Shown here: one piece after another, positions 46,145 to 55,544 of the stretch
How the letters are laid out: every line of letters begins with the position of its first letter
Numbering within the stretch: the stretch's first letter is position 1
Origin: an uncultured Aquimarina sp.
GTDB taxonomy: Bacteria > Bacteroidota > Bacteroidia > Flavobacteriales > Flavobacteriaceae
DNA length: 64,000 nucleotides
NCBI GenBank assembly: GCA_947496555.1
Contig: CANMDH010000015.1
Span: 49,124 to 113,123 of the forward strand
Reading direction: 5' to 3'
Made by a program: the position numbers and the translations under genes
The notes under the pieces: model-generated
Told to the model about the DNA's origin: nothing
The model's database searches: none
The model's input: the letters and a program-made list of their open reading frames with translations, nothing else

Positions 46145-46621
46145 ATGTACATAAAAGATTTTGAAATTAGATGGAACGATATTGATGCCAATCGTCACTT
46201 GGCTAATAAAGCCTATATCGAGTATGCGGCACATACGCGAATGTCTTTTTTGACAGAAAAAGGTTTTGATCGTAGGTTGTTAGGCAAGCTCAATATTGGT
46301 CCTGTAGTATTTTATGAACATATTTATTATTTTAAAGAAGTGTTCTACGGTAGACCGGTTAAAGTTTCGTTAGAATTATCCGGAACGAGTGAAGACGGAA
46401 TGTTCTTCGAATTCAGACATAACTTTTATGACTACAAAGGAAGAAATTTTGCACAATGTGAAATGATGGGAGCCTGGATGGATTTAGGTACTCGAAAGTT
46501 AATTCCACTTCCTGAAGAAATGCGACATTTTTTAGACAAAGTAGAACACCCAGCAGATTTTAGAATACTTACCAAAGAAGATACACGCAGGTTTAACAAA
46601 AAACCGGTTGATTTAGTGTGA
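46145..46621 (+). CDS. acyl-CoA thioesterase, hot-dog fold (4HBT family)
   Basis: 158 residues starting at 46145. It matches the 4-hydroxybenzoyl-CoA/acyl-CoA thioesterase pattern IRWNDIDANRHLANKAYIEYAAHTRMSFL (catalytic Asp in WNDIDANRH). Earlier in-frame codons lie upstream of the promoter -7 box and are excluded. Cytoplasmic; substrate probably an acyl-CoA, not determined. Its last 9 bases overlap the 3' end of the convergent EamA gene. Confidence 0.87.
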   Translation: MYIKDFEIRWNDIDANRHLANKAYIEYAAHTRMSFLTEKGFDRRLLGKLNIGPVVFYEHIYYFKEVFYGRPVKVSLELSGTSEDGMFFEFRHNFYDYKGRNFAQCEMMGAWMDLGTRKLIPLPEEMRHFLDKVEHPADFRILTKEDTRRFNKKPVDLV

Positions 46622-47506
46622 TACTTTTGGTTTTTTGGTTACCAGATACACCCCGATAAAAATCAAGAGGGTTGCCAGTATTTTGATCATATCCAATGAA
46701 TCCTTGCCCAGTCCAATCGCAAAAATGGATGCCAACATGGGTTGTAGGTAAATAAAAACAGCAACGGTGGTGGGCTTTAATTCTCTAATAGCAAAAATAT
46801 TAAGGATGTACGTCCCAAAAGTGGCAAAAACAATTACATATCCTATTTTTAGATATCCTTCTATCGGAATTGCACCGGGTTGTATTTCTAAAAATTGCGA
46901 AATCCCAAAAGGCAGTACAAAGAAAAACCCAATACCATACATCCATTTTATAAAGGTAAACGGATGATATTTTTGCGTAATTTTTTTCACTACTATAATG
47001 TAGCATGCATAGGAGGTAGCATTCACAAATATTAAAAAGTTACCCAAAGTTGGATTTGTTGCAGTTGCAGAATTTCCTGTACCATAAAGTATAATAAGTA
47101 GCGTTCCCGAAAGTCCGATCAATACTCCTAATACTTTTAAAAATCTTATTTTTTCCTTAAGAAAAATCACAGCGAGAATAAGTACCATTATGGGTGTAGT
47201 AACCATCAGAACAGATGCACTAATCGGAGTTGTAAGATTTAGACCTTCAAAAAATGCCAACATATTGATCCCTACCCCGAACAATGAAGCCAGCCCAATT
47301 TGAGCAAAATCTTTGCGCTCGATTTTTTCTTTAGGGCCAAAAAAGCTAATTAACCAAAACAGAAGAAAAGCACCCGCTACCCGTAACACAATAAACCCAA
47401 AAGGTTGAATATAATGCGGCATCACATCTTTGGCAATAGTATAGTTTGCCCCATAAAATATGGCTACAAAACTTACGGCGACTAGGGCCAGGGTTCTTCT
47501 GCTCAT
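46613..47506 (-). CDS. EamA/RhaT-type DMT-superfamily transporter
   Basis: 297 residues with ten membrane segments as two EamA repeats (about 8-138 and 150-285); typical ISASVLMVTTPIMVLILAVIFLKEKI and TTVAVFIYLQPMLASIFAIGLGKD segments close each repeat. Likely exports a metabolite or amino acid across the inner membrane; substrate unknown. The ArsC-like gene lies 3 bases upstream, suggesting an operon. Confidence 0.9.
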   Translation of the reverse strand: MSRRTLALVAVSFVAIFYGANYTIAKDVMPHYIQPFGFIVLRVAGAFLLFWLISFFGPKEKIERKDFAQIGLASLFGVGINMLAFFEGLNLTTPISASVLMVTTPIMVLILAVIFLKEKIRFLKVLGVLIGLSGTLLIILYGTGNSATATNPTLGNFLIFVNATSYACYIIVVKKITQKYHPFTFIKWMYGIGFFFVLPFGISQFLEIQPGAIPIEGYLKIGYVIVFATFGTYILNIFAIRELKPTTVAVFIYLQPMLASIFAIGLGKDSLDMIKILATLLIFIGVYLVTKKPKVSH

Positions 47507-47509
47507 AGA

Positions 47510-47857
47510 TTACATGGTCGATTTTGCAGCTTCAACCACTTTTCTGCTATTTCCTACAAAGATTTGATCATCTACTATAATTACAGGCCTTTTTAGAAAC
47601 GTATAATGTTCTAAGATTAGGTTTTTATAATCCTGCTCTGATAGATTTTGATTTTTAAGATCACGCTCCTTATATAATCTTGCTCGTTTGCTGAATAAAG
47701 CTTCGTAACTCCCGGCCAATGTATGCATTTCTTCAATTTGTGCCGGAGTAATGGCTTCTGTTTTAATGTCTTGTAAAACAAATTCTGAAGAAGGGTTTAA
47801 TTCATTTAGGATACGCTTACAAGTATCGCATGTAGAGAGATGGTATATTTTTTTCAC
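47510..47857 (-). CDS. ArsC/Spx-family protein
   Basis: 115 residues. N-terminal thioredoxin-like fold with STCDTCKRILNEL (Cys10, Cys13) and the family features KTEAITPAQIEEMHTLAG and FLKRPVIIVDDQIFVG (KRP). Members include arsenate reductases, Spx regulators and YffB-like reductases. No arsenic genes accompany it, so it is better called ArsC/Spx-like than arsenate reductase. EamA gene follows 3 bases after. Confidence 0.85.
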   Translation of the reverse strand: MKKIYHLSTCDTCKRILNELNPSSEFVLQDIKTEAITPAQIEEMHTLAGSYEALFSKRARLYKERDLKNQNLSEQDYKNLILEHYTFLKRPVIIVDDQIFVGNSRKVVEAAKSTM

Positions 47858-47918
47858 GGTTGGTAATTTTAAGTGTCAAAATCATCACAAAGGAAATTCA
47901 TTTCAAAATTAAAAGGTA

Positions 47919-47926
47919 TATTTTTG
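47919..47926 (+). promoter_or_regulatory. -7 promoter element TATTTTTG upstream of the DinB-like gene
   Basis: Exact TAnnTTTG match, 20 bases before the ATG at 47946. No clear TTG -33 element at 19-21 bases upstream. Confidence 0.5.
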
Positions 47927-47945
47927 GCTAAAAATTAAGAACCGC

Positions 47946-48401
47946 ATGCAACATATTCTTGAAATTACCCGAACCAATCGCCGTTTGATGCAGAAAATTC
48001 TGGACAATTATTCGTTGGATCAAGTAAACAAAGTGCCCGAAGGATTCAAAAACAACCTAATTTGGAATATAGCCCACGTGGTGGTAACCCAGCAGCTTTT
48101 GGTTTATAAATTAAGTGGGTTGCCTATGATGGTAAATGATGAAATGGTAAATACATTTAAGAAGGGAACAAAAACTGAAGGAGAAGTATCACCAGAAGAA
48201 GTAGATAAAATAAAGGCACTTCTGTTTTCAACATTAGATCAAACCGAAAAAGATCTGGAAGCGGGGATATTTAAAAATTTTCAAGAGTATCCAACCAGTA
48301 CAGGATTTGTCTTGAAATCTTTAGAAGACGCAATCAACTTCAATAATTTTCATGAAGGGATTCATTTGGGGTATGTGTTGGCACTGAAAAAGGCATTATA
48401 A
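47946..48401 (+). CDS. DinB family protein
   Basis: 151 residues forming the four-helix DinB/YfiT bundle. Metal ligands appear as His in IWNIAHVVVTQQLL near 40 and HEGIHLGYVLALK near 136-140. Members are metal-dependent bacillithiol or glutathione-like transferases or hydrolases, mostly uncharacterised. Divergent from the ArsC-like gene, a single-gene unit. Confidence 0.83.
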   Translation: MQHILEITRTNRRLMQKILDNYSLDQVNKVPEGFKNNLIWNIAHVVVTQQLLVYKLSGLPMMVNDEMVNTFKKGTKTEGEVSPEEVDKIKALLFSTLDQTEKDLEAGIFKNFQEYPTSTGFVLKSLEDAINFNNFHEGIHLGYVLALKKAL

Positions 48402-48469
48402 GTTACAATACCACTTTTCAGTTGTTTTTCTGGGTATGTAGAATCTCATTTTATGCAAAAAAAACAAAT

Positions 48470-49978
48470 ATGAAAACCGTATTTAAATTCGCTCTTGTCA
48501 TTATGTTGATTTTTGGCTGTGCTAAAGAAAAAGAAACACAGGTCAAAGGTTCTGATATATTCACAGCGGATCTACAAGAATTAAAAGACTATTTTCGGAT
48601 TCCTGGTTTGGCGGCATCGGTTCAGAAAGATGGAGAAATCGTGTACCATAAATATTTTGGTTATTCGGATTTAGAATCAAAAACAAAATTAGATTCAACT
48701 GCATTATTTCCGATAGCTTCATTAACCAAAGTGTTTTCGGGTGTTTTGATAATGAAATTGGTCGAAGAAGGTAAAATTTCTCTGAATGATTCTTTGAAAA
48801 TGTATTTCCCAGAATTACCAATAAAAGAACCCATTCTAGTAAAACACATTTTGTCACATACCTCTCAAGGAAAAGTAGGAGAAAATTTTTACTACAGTTC
48901 TAGGTTTGGGATGCTTACCAAAATTATCGAAGAGGTTTCGAGAGAATCCTTTGAGAACTATATGACATCTGAAATATTTGAACCCTTGGGTTTAAAAAAT
49001 ACAGTGCTGTTAAAGGATTCTTTGCAAATTGCTCAAAATAACTTAACTCTTGCCAAACCATACCTTCTAGAAGACGGTACTAAAAGTGGTTTTATAGATT
49101 ATGGATATTCTTCTTCTGCTGGGATTGTATCAAACTTGCATGATTTATCCGTTTTTAATCAAGCTTTAGATAACAATAAACTTATTTCTGAAGCATCCAA
49201 AAATATAATGTTTTTGGGTTTAGATGATCGTTTGCCATATAGCTATGGGATTTTTAGTCAACCTTTTCAGGATACAGAATTGGTTTGGGCATATGGTCAA
49301 TATGATTGTTATTCGAGCCTATTTCTTAAAATACCTTCAAAAAATATAACACTTACCTTATTAGCCAATAATAACTTGATGAGTGATCCTGCAAGATTGA
49401 TTTATGGAGATGCTACATCATCACTTTTTGTGCTTAGTTTTTTAAAGAACTATTTGTATTCATTGGAAGATATGAATCTATTGGAAACAAATAGTTCTAT
49501 AAAAAATAAAGAACAGTATTCGAATCAAGATTTTTATAGAGACAAGCTTTTGGCCCAAGCACTGGCAGAATCATTTATGGCTAGATTCGATGTGAAGAAT
49601 ATGGAAACTAGTAAAGCATTATTAAACAGGGTGTTTTCTGAATTTCCCAATTACTTGGAATATGCAGATTTGAATTTGTTGCACACACTTACATTTCTTA
49701 AAGATGTTGCTTTTCATAAAGAATTAGGAGAATTCAATGAATTTGACGAAAAAATTGAAGCAATTAGTGCCAAGTTACTGAAAAAAGATCCAGAAAATCC
49801 ATACGCGAATGTTTATATGGGGGCTTATTATGACCGAAAAGGAAATGAGGAGAAGGCTTTTTATCATTTCAAACAGATTATTGAAGCTGACAACTTTTCT
49901 AAATTTTGGTATACCACAGAAGCTGTGAATTGGATAAAAAAAAATAAACCTGATTATAATATATCAAAGGCAAAATAA
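48470..49978 (+). CDS. serine hydrolase lipoprotein, beta-lactamase family with C-terminal helical tail
   Basis: 502 residues from the ATG at 48470, where the signal peptide begins (lipobox IFGC, Cys17); the frame is also open upstream (from 48422) but would add hydrophobic residues and displace the lipobox. Nucleophile motif S84-L-T-K87, YGYSSSAG for the Y-x-S element, and a C-terminal region from about 360 (ALAESFMARFDVKN... EKAFYHFKQIIEADNFSK) that reads like TPR repeats. Predicted periplasmic/outer-membrane peptidase or esterase; substrate unknown. The last 25 bases overlap the 3' end of the convergent DUF3298 gene. Confidence 0.85.
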   Translation: MKTVFKFALVIMLIFGCAKEKETQVKGSDIFTADLQELKDYFRIPGLAASVQKDGEIVYHKYFGYSDLESKTKLDSTALFPIASLTKVFSGVLIMKLVEEGKISLNDSLKMYFPELPIKEPILVKHILSHTSQGKVGENFYYSSRFGMLTKIIEEVSRESFENYMTSEIFEPLGLKNTVLLKDSLQIAQNNLTLAKPYLLEDGTKSGFIDYGYSSSAGIVSNLHDLSVFNQALDNNKLISEASKNIMFLGLDDRLPYSYGIFSQPFQDTELVWAYGQYDCYSSLFLKIPSKNITLTLLANNNLMSDPARLIYGDATSSLFVLSFLKNYLYSLEDMNLLETNSSIKNKEQYSNQDFYRDKLLAQALAESFMARFDVKNMETSKALLNRVFSEFPNYLEYADLNLLHTLTFLKDVAFHKELGEFNEFDEKIEAISAKLLKKDPENPYANVYMGAYYDRKGNEEKAFYHFKQIIEADNFSKFWYTTEAVNWIKKNKPDYNISKAK

Positions 49979-50733
49979 GAAGCTACATCTTCTTTTTTCA
50001 TTTTTATTTCTACAGGCCCTTCAGCATAGGAGCTAATTTCATAAGGGTTGTAATACAATATAACTTCGGTATCAGTAAAACCGATGTTTTCTGGCAAGGA
50101 GAACTTATCGTTTTCAAAAAAGAAGCCTGGACTATTGATAGATTCACTCTCCAAAATCTCATATTTTGATCGAAATACCCTTTCAGCATAGGCTGCAAAA
50201 TCCTCATAGCTTTTAAACAAATCCTTGTTGGCAATCCGTTTTCCGGTTTTGGTATCGATATTGATAAAAGAAATTCCACCATACCCATGAGCGCCGCCTG
50301 TAAAAACATAAGAATCCATAAGCACCGAGACCATACTTTTGCATTGAAAACTAAGTTCTGAAGTTATACTAGCTTCATAAGGGGGGATTTCATCTGGAAA
50401 TTCTTCTGTAATATCTTTATATGAATCGTTGAACCGAAGAACAGCAGCTTTTAAGGTTTGCTGGGGCTGATTTTCGCCTACATTCAGTATAGCACAGGCC
50501 ACTTTTTCAATTTCTTGATTGATCTTTTTGCAGACAGGTCGGTCATCAACGATTTTTAGCAAATTAACATCGAGCGAAGCGCAGTCATCATCTTTGCAAT
50601 CAAGCAGCTTTTCTATTGCCATGTTTTGTTTTTCAAAGGTGAAAGATTCCTCAGTATTACAGGCTTGTATGGCAAGCAGAATTCCGAAGAAAAAAAACAA
50701 TTTTAAACCCGTGTTAGTTTTTGTGTTAATCAT
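49954..50733 (-). CDS. DUF3298/DUF4163 domain lipoprotein (RsiV-like)
   Basis: 259 residues. Lipobox LLAIQAC (Cys25), then a DUF4163-like region (TSELSFQCKSMVSVLMDSYVFTGGAHGYGGISFINIDTKTGKRI) leading into DUF3298 with ENIGFTDTEVILYYNPYEISSYAEGPVEIKM. RsiV-type domains bind lysozyme or are general periplasmic sensors; here no anti-sigma domain is attached, so it is only an envelope lipoprotein of unknown role. Convergent, overlapping the serine hydrolase gene by 25 bases. Confidence 0.8.
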   Translation of the reverse strand: MINTKTNTGLKLFFFFGILLAIQACNTEESFTFEKQNMAIEKLLDCKDDDCASLDVNLLKIVDDRPVCKKINQEIEKVACAILNVGENQPQQTLKAAVLRFNDSYKDITEEFPDEIPPYEASITSELSFQCKSMVSVLMDSYVFTGGAHGYGGISFINIDTKTGKRIANKDLFKSYEDFAAYAERVFRSKYEILESESINSPGFFFENDKFSLPENIGFTDTEVILYYNPYEISSYAEGPVEIKMKKEDVASYFAFDIL

Positions 50734-50906
50734 CTACTAAAGATATTCATTGAAATATGATTAGAACGAATTAAATCATACATTTGTTCCGTTTTTTAAC
50801 AAAAAAAGAGTAAGTTAATTTTTTTCTTATCGAAAATAGAATTCAGAATGAAACGAAAATTAAAAATTTAAGAGTTTACTTTTCGTACATCATAAATTTT
50901 TAATGA

Positions 50907-50933
50907 GAGAGCGAAGCGGTTACGATCGTTCTC
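50907..50933 (+). promoter_or_regulatory. hairpin in the leader of the metB-like gene
   Basis: GAGAGCGA (50907-50914) pairs with TCGTTCTC (50926-50933), one G-U, around 11 bases; then AATTTTTTAATTTT follows. It lies 46 bases before the GTG start. It could be a leader hairpin or attenuator. I see no SAM riboswitch signature in the 245-bp gap. Confidence 0.35.
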
Positions 50934-50978
50934 AATTTTTTAATTTTATTTTTAAAATAATTACAAAAATTTAAACGA

Positions 50979-52118
50979 GTGAAATTTAATACCAAAACTA
51001 TACACGGAGGACAAGAACACGATCCGGCATACGGGGCCGTAATGCCTCCGATTTATCAAACATCAACCTATGCCCAAACCACTCCTGGTGGGCATAAAGG
51101 ATTTGAATATAGTAGAACACATAACCCTACCAGAAAAGCATTAGAAAACTCATTAGCGAGTATCGAAAATGGGAAGTATGGGTTGGCCTTTGCCTCTGGT
51201 CTTGCAGCTATCGATGCAGTGATCAAATTATTGAAACCTGGTGATGAGGTAATTTCAACTAATGATTTGTATGGAGGTACCTATCGATTGTTTACCAAAA
51301 TTTTTGAAGATTTTGGGATCAAGTTTCACTTCATCGGGATGGAAAATGCTGATAAAGTGGCAAGTTATGTAAACCAGAATACAAAATTGATATGGGTAGA
51401 GACCCCAACAAACCCTATGATGAATATTATTGATATTAAAGCCATTGCTGAAGTATCAAAAAAACATAAACTACTGCTTGCTGTCGACAATACTTTTGCT
51501 ACGCCATATCTACAAAGGCCTTTGGATCTGGGAGCAGATATTGTAATGCACAGTGCTACAAAATATATTGGTGGTCATAGTGATTTGGTGATGGGCGCTT
51601 TGATTGTAAAAGATGAAGAAATTGCAGAAAAGCTGTATTTTATTCAGAATGCAAGTGGGGCAGTTTGTGGGCCACAAGATAGTTTTCTGGCTTTAAGAGG
51701 AATAAAAACTTTGCATATTCGTATGCAACGTCATTGTGAAAACGGCGAGGCGATTGCAAAATATTTAAAGAACAATCCTAAGATCGAGAAAGTATATTGG
51801 CCAGGTTTTGAGGATCATCCTAATCATGATATTGCCAAAGCGCAAATGGATGGTTTTGGCGGTATGATTTCTTTTGTAACCAAAGGAAGTGACTACGATA
51901 AGGCGATCAAAATTGTAGAAAACTTGAAGATTTTTACCTTGGCCGAGTCGCTGGGTGGAGTAGAAAGTCTTGCAGGACACCCGGCAAGTATGACCCATGC
52001 ATCGATCCCGAAAGAAGAGCGTGAAAAAACCGGTGTGGTAGATTCGTTAATCAGATTAAGTGTTGGGATTGAAGATGTAGAGGATCTAATTGCAGATTTA
52101 GAACAAGCAATAGGTTAA
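50979..52118 (+). CDS. metB: cystathionine gamma-synthase/lyase-type PLP enzyme
   Basis: 379 residues of the Cys/Met metabolism PLP family. PLP-binding K195 in SATKYIGGHSD, YSRTHNPTRKALENSLASIENG and ASGLAAIDAV upstream, and the C-terminal SLGGVESLAGHPASMTHASIPKEER signature. Probably joins an activated homoserine to cysteine (or sulfide) in methionine synthesis; cystathionine gamma-lyase is not excluded. The start codon is GTG (50979), with a hairpin in the leader. gdhA follows 104 bp later with its own -7 box. Confidence 0.9.
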   Translation: MKFNTKTIHGGQEHDPAYGAVMPPIYQTSTYAQTTPGGHKGFEYSRTHNPTRKALENSLASIENGKYGLAFASGLAAIDAVIKLLKPGDEVISTNDLYGGTYRLFTKIFEDFGIKFHFIGMENADKVASYVNQNTKLIWVETPTNPMMNIIDIKAIAEVSKKHKLLLAVDNTFATPYLQRPLDLGADIVMHSATKYIGGHSDLVMGALIVKDEEIAEKLYFIQNASGAVCGPQDSFLALRGIKTLHIRMQRHCENGEAIAKYLKNNPKIEKVYWPGFEDHPNHDIAKAQMDGFGGMISFVTKGSDYDKAIKIVENLKIFTLAESLGGVESLAGHPASMTHASIPKEEREKTGVVDSLIRLSVGIEDVEDLIADLEQAIG

Positions 52119-52165
52119 TCTATTATTAAATTCAAAAAAATAGAGCTAGTATTTTGGGAATATCA

Positions 52166-52173
52166 TATCTTTG
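52166..52173 (+). promoter_or_regulatory. -7 promoter element TATCTTTG upstream of gdhA
   Basis: Exact TAnnTTTG match 48 bases before the ATG at 52222, giving a leader of about 40 bases. No TTG at the -33 distance. Confidence 0.6.
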
Positions 52174-52218
52174 AGTCCAAATTCTAGTTATTAAATAAGA
52201 ATCTATTAATCCTTTTAA

Positions 52219-53565
<1,347 letters not shown>

Positions 53566-53589
53566 GTATATCAGTATTATAAATATTTA

Positions 53590-53625
53590 AAAAAGCCGTT
53601 TAAATTTATTTTGAACGGCTTTTTT
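53590..53625 (+). terminator. intrinsic terminator of gdhA
   Basis: 11-bp stem AAAAAGCCGTT / AACGGCTTTTT around a 13-base loop, ending in a T-run, 25 bases after the gdhA stop. Confidence 0.92.
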
Positions 53626-53655
53626 GATTTCGTATCCCGGTAGATATTGATGATA

Positions 53656-53663
53656 TAATTTTG
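53656..53663 (+). promoter_or_regulatory. -7 promoter element TAATTTTG
   Basis: Exact TAnnTTTG match about 30 bases before the ATG codons at 53688 and 53694. It overlaps the TTG at 53661 that opens the reading frame, so that TTG is probably not the start. Confidence 0.6.
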
Positions 53664-53693
53664 TTGCGTATTTTTATAGTAAAACTTATGTGT

Positions 53694-54221
53694 ATGAAAC
53701 CTATAGTTCTTTTTATTTTTATGTTAGTGTTATGCTCTTGCGGAGGTACCTATGTGGTTCATGATTATGATGAAAAACTGGATTTTTCGGGATACAAAAC
53801 GTATAATTTTTATCCTGAAATGGATTCTGGGCTCAGCGAGCTGGATCAAAAAAGATTGCTATTGGTAACAGAGTCATTGATGCAAACCAAAGGTTTTACC
53901 AGATCAGAAACTCCCGAGATATACATAAACTTTGAATCAACAGTGACCAAAGAAGCTTCAGGGAACACGATTGGTGTTGGTGTTGGAGGTGGTAACCGTA
54001 GCGGAGTAAATATTGGTGTTGGAGGAAATATTCCGATTGGATCAAATACCTATTTAGAACTTACCATCGACTTTGTAGACGTAAAAAAAGATGAATTGGT
54101 ATGGCAAGCGATTGCCAAAAAACAATTTCACCCCAATGCTTCGCCAAACACAAAAACCTACTTTTTTCAGAAAGTGATAAAAAAATCGTTGGATAAATAC
54201 CCTCCAGAAAAGAAAAAATAA
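53694..54221 (+). CDS. DUF4136 domain-containing lipoprotein
   Basis: 175 residues from ATG 53694 (ATG 53688, two codons earlier, equally possible). Signal peptide with lipobox LVLCSC (Cys15), then the DUF4136 pattern FSGYKTYNFYPEMDSGLSELDQKR and a glycine-rich GVGVGGGNRSGVNIGVGG stretch, typical of this lipoprotein family. Function unknown; probably envelope associated. Its -7 box upstream indicates it starts a transcript that may continue into the TPR and recO genes. Confidence 0.85.
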   Translation: MKPIVLFIFMLVLCSCGGTYVVHDYDEKLDFSGYKTYNFYPEMDSGLSELDQKRLLLVTESLMQTKGFTRSETPEIYINFESTVTKEASGNTIGVGVGGGNRSGVNIGVGGNIPIGSNTYLELTIDFVDVKKDELVWQAIAKKQFHPNASPNTKTYFFQKVIKKSLDKYPPEKKK

Positions 54222-54262
54222 ATTGTTTTTTTAAGTATATTACTAAACCGAAAACAACGAGT

Positions 54263-54757
54263 ATGGATCACCTTACAAAACTTGAAGAAATGCTTCATAA
54301 GGCAAATGATGAGATCAAGAATGGTTCTTATGATAATGCTACCAATATTTTAGAGGAAATCATTGATATGGATCCTGATTTTGGAAAAGCATATAACCAT
54401 CTAGGATATTTATACGAAGTAAAGTTTAAAGAATATGAAAAAGGTGAAACATTGTATAAATTATGCCTGGAAAAAAGCCCTATGTATCCTAGTGTATATT
54501 ATAACTATGCCGTATTGTTGTCTACTTTGGGAAAATGGAAAGAGCTTAAAGAATTATTAGATACGGCAATGAATATCCCTGGGATTACAAAATCTACCAT
54601 ATTTAACGAATATGCTATTATGCATGAACAGCAAGGCCAATTGGATGAAGCAATTGAGTATTATAAAAAATGTGCCTTGCATACATTAGATAAAAATACG
54701 TTACAACGGGCTAAGGATTCTTTAGAAAGATGCAAAATCAAAAAAGAATTGCTTTAG
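54263..54757 (+). CDS. tetratricopeptide repeat protein
   Basis: 164 residues, all helical and without a signal peptide. About four TPR units can be read (NATNILEEIIDMDPDFGKAYNHLGYLYE, then GETLYKLCLEKSPMYPSVYYNYAVLLS, and QLDEAIEYYKKCALHTL). TPR proteins mediate protein interactions; no partner is visible. 41 bp after the DUF4136 gene and 63 bp before recO. Confidence 0.87.
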   Translation: MDHLTKLEEMLHKANDEIKNGSYDNATNILEEIIDMDPDFGKAYNHLGYLYEVKFKEYEKGETLYKLCLEKSPMYPSVYYNYAVLLSTLGKWKELKELLDTAMNIPGITKSTIFNEYAIMHEQQGQLDEAIEYYKKCALHTLDKNTLQRAKDSLERCKIKKELL

Positions 54758-54820
54758 TGCTTATTAATACCGTAATAGTATAGAGATAGCTCACTTTTTT
54801 TTAGTTATTTTCACACAATA

Positions 54821-55540
54821 ATGATCATTAACTCTCCGGCAATAGTTATTCATGCTATACGATACAGCGAAGCAGACCTTATTGTGACGCTTTTCACAAA
54901 AACCAGTGGACTGAAATCGTATTTACAAAGGGGTGTATTAAAATCTAAAAAAGGGAAAATTCGATCTTCTTTCTTTCAACCACTTACGGTCTTAGAAATA
55001 GAAGCAGTACATAAAAACAAAGGTACTTTAGAACGAATTAAAGATGCACGAGTAGTCTCGCACTATACCACGTTACATACAGATTATGTAAAAAGTGCAT
55101 TGGTATTCTTCATCTCAGATATTCTAAAAAGTTCTATTCATGAAGAAGAAACCAATATTGATCTGTTCGAATATCTGGAAGTGACGCTACTTTGGTTAGA
55201 TACGCATGATACTATCGGAAATTTTCATATTACTTTTCTAATAAAGCTCACTCAGTATTTGGGGTTTTTTCCCGAGTTATCCCAAATAGAAGAGGAGTAT
55301 TTTAATCTTCAAGAAGGTGTTTTTCAGCCTGCTAGTACTAACCCGTATTGTGCGAGTGGGGTGCATGTATCTCTGTTTAAAGAATTTTTAGGCACAACAT
55401 TTGAGGAAAGTATGAATATCAAATTGTCCAAGAATTCTCGAAGTGAGATTCTAGCTATGTTATTAGTATATTTTGAACTACATTTGCACGGTTTTAAGAA
55501 ACCAAAATCACTATCGGTATTGAACGAAATTTTTAAGTAA
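54821..55540 (+). CDS. recO: DNA repair protein RecO
   Basis: 239 residues. N-terminal OB fold (IVIHAIRYSEADLIVTLFTKTSGLKSYLQRGVLKSKKGKIRSSFFQPLTVLEIE), helical C-terminal domain with SLFKEFLGTTFEESMNIKL. It helps load RecA on SSB-coated single-stranded DNA. The zinc-finger cysteines of some RecO proteins are mostly missing (one Cys in NPYCASG). The TonB receptor gene begins 5 bases after its stop. Confidence 0.92.
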   Translation: MIINSPAIVIHAIRYSEADLIVTLFTKTSGLKSYLQRGVLKSKKGKIRSSFFQPLTVLEIEAVHKNKGTLERIKDARVVSHYTTLHTDYVKSALVFFISDILKSSIHEEETNIDLFEYLEVTLLWLDTHDTIGNFHITFLIKLTQYLGFFPELSQIEEEYFNLQEGVFQPASTNPYCASGVHVSLFKEFLGTTFEESMNIKLSKNSRSEILAMLLVYFELHLHGFKKPKSLSVLNEIFK

Positions 55541-55544
55541 AGTA

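Noticed and set aside
50880-50978. SAM riboswitch upstream of the metB-like gene
   Set aside because: No recognisable SAM-I or SAM-II core; only a simple hairpin is present.
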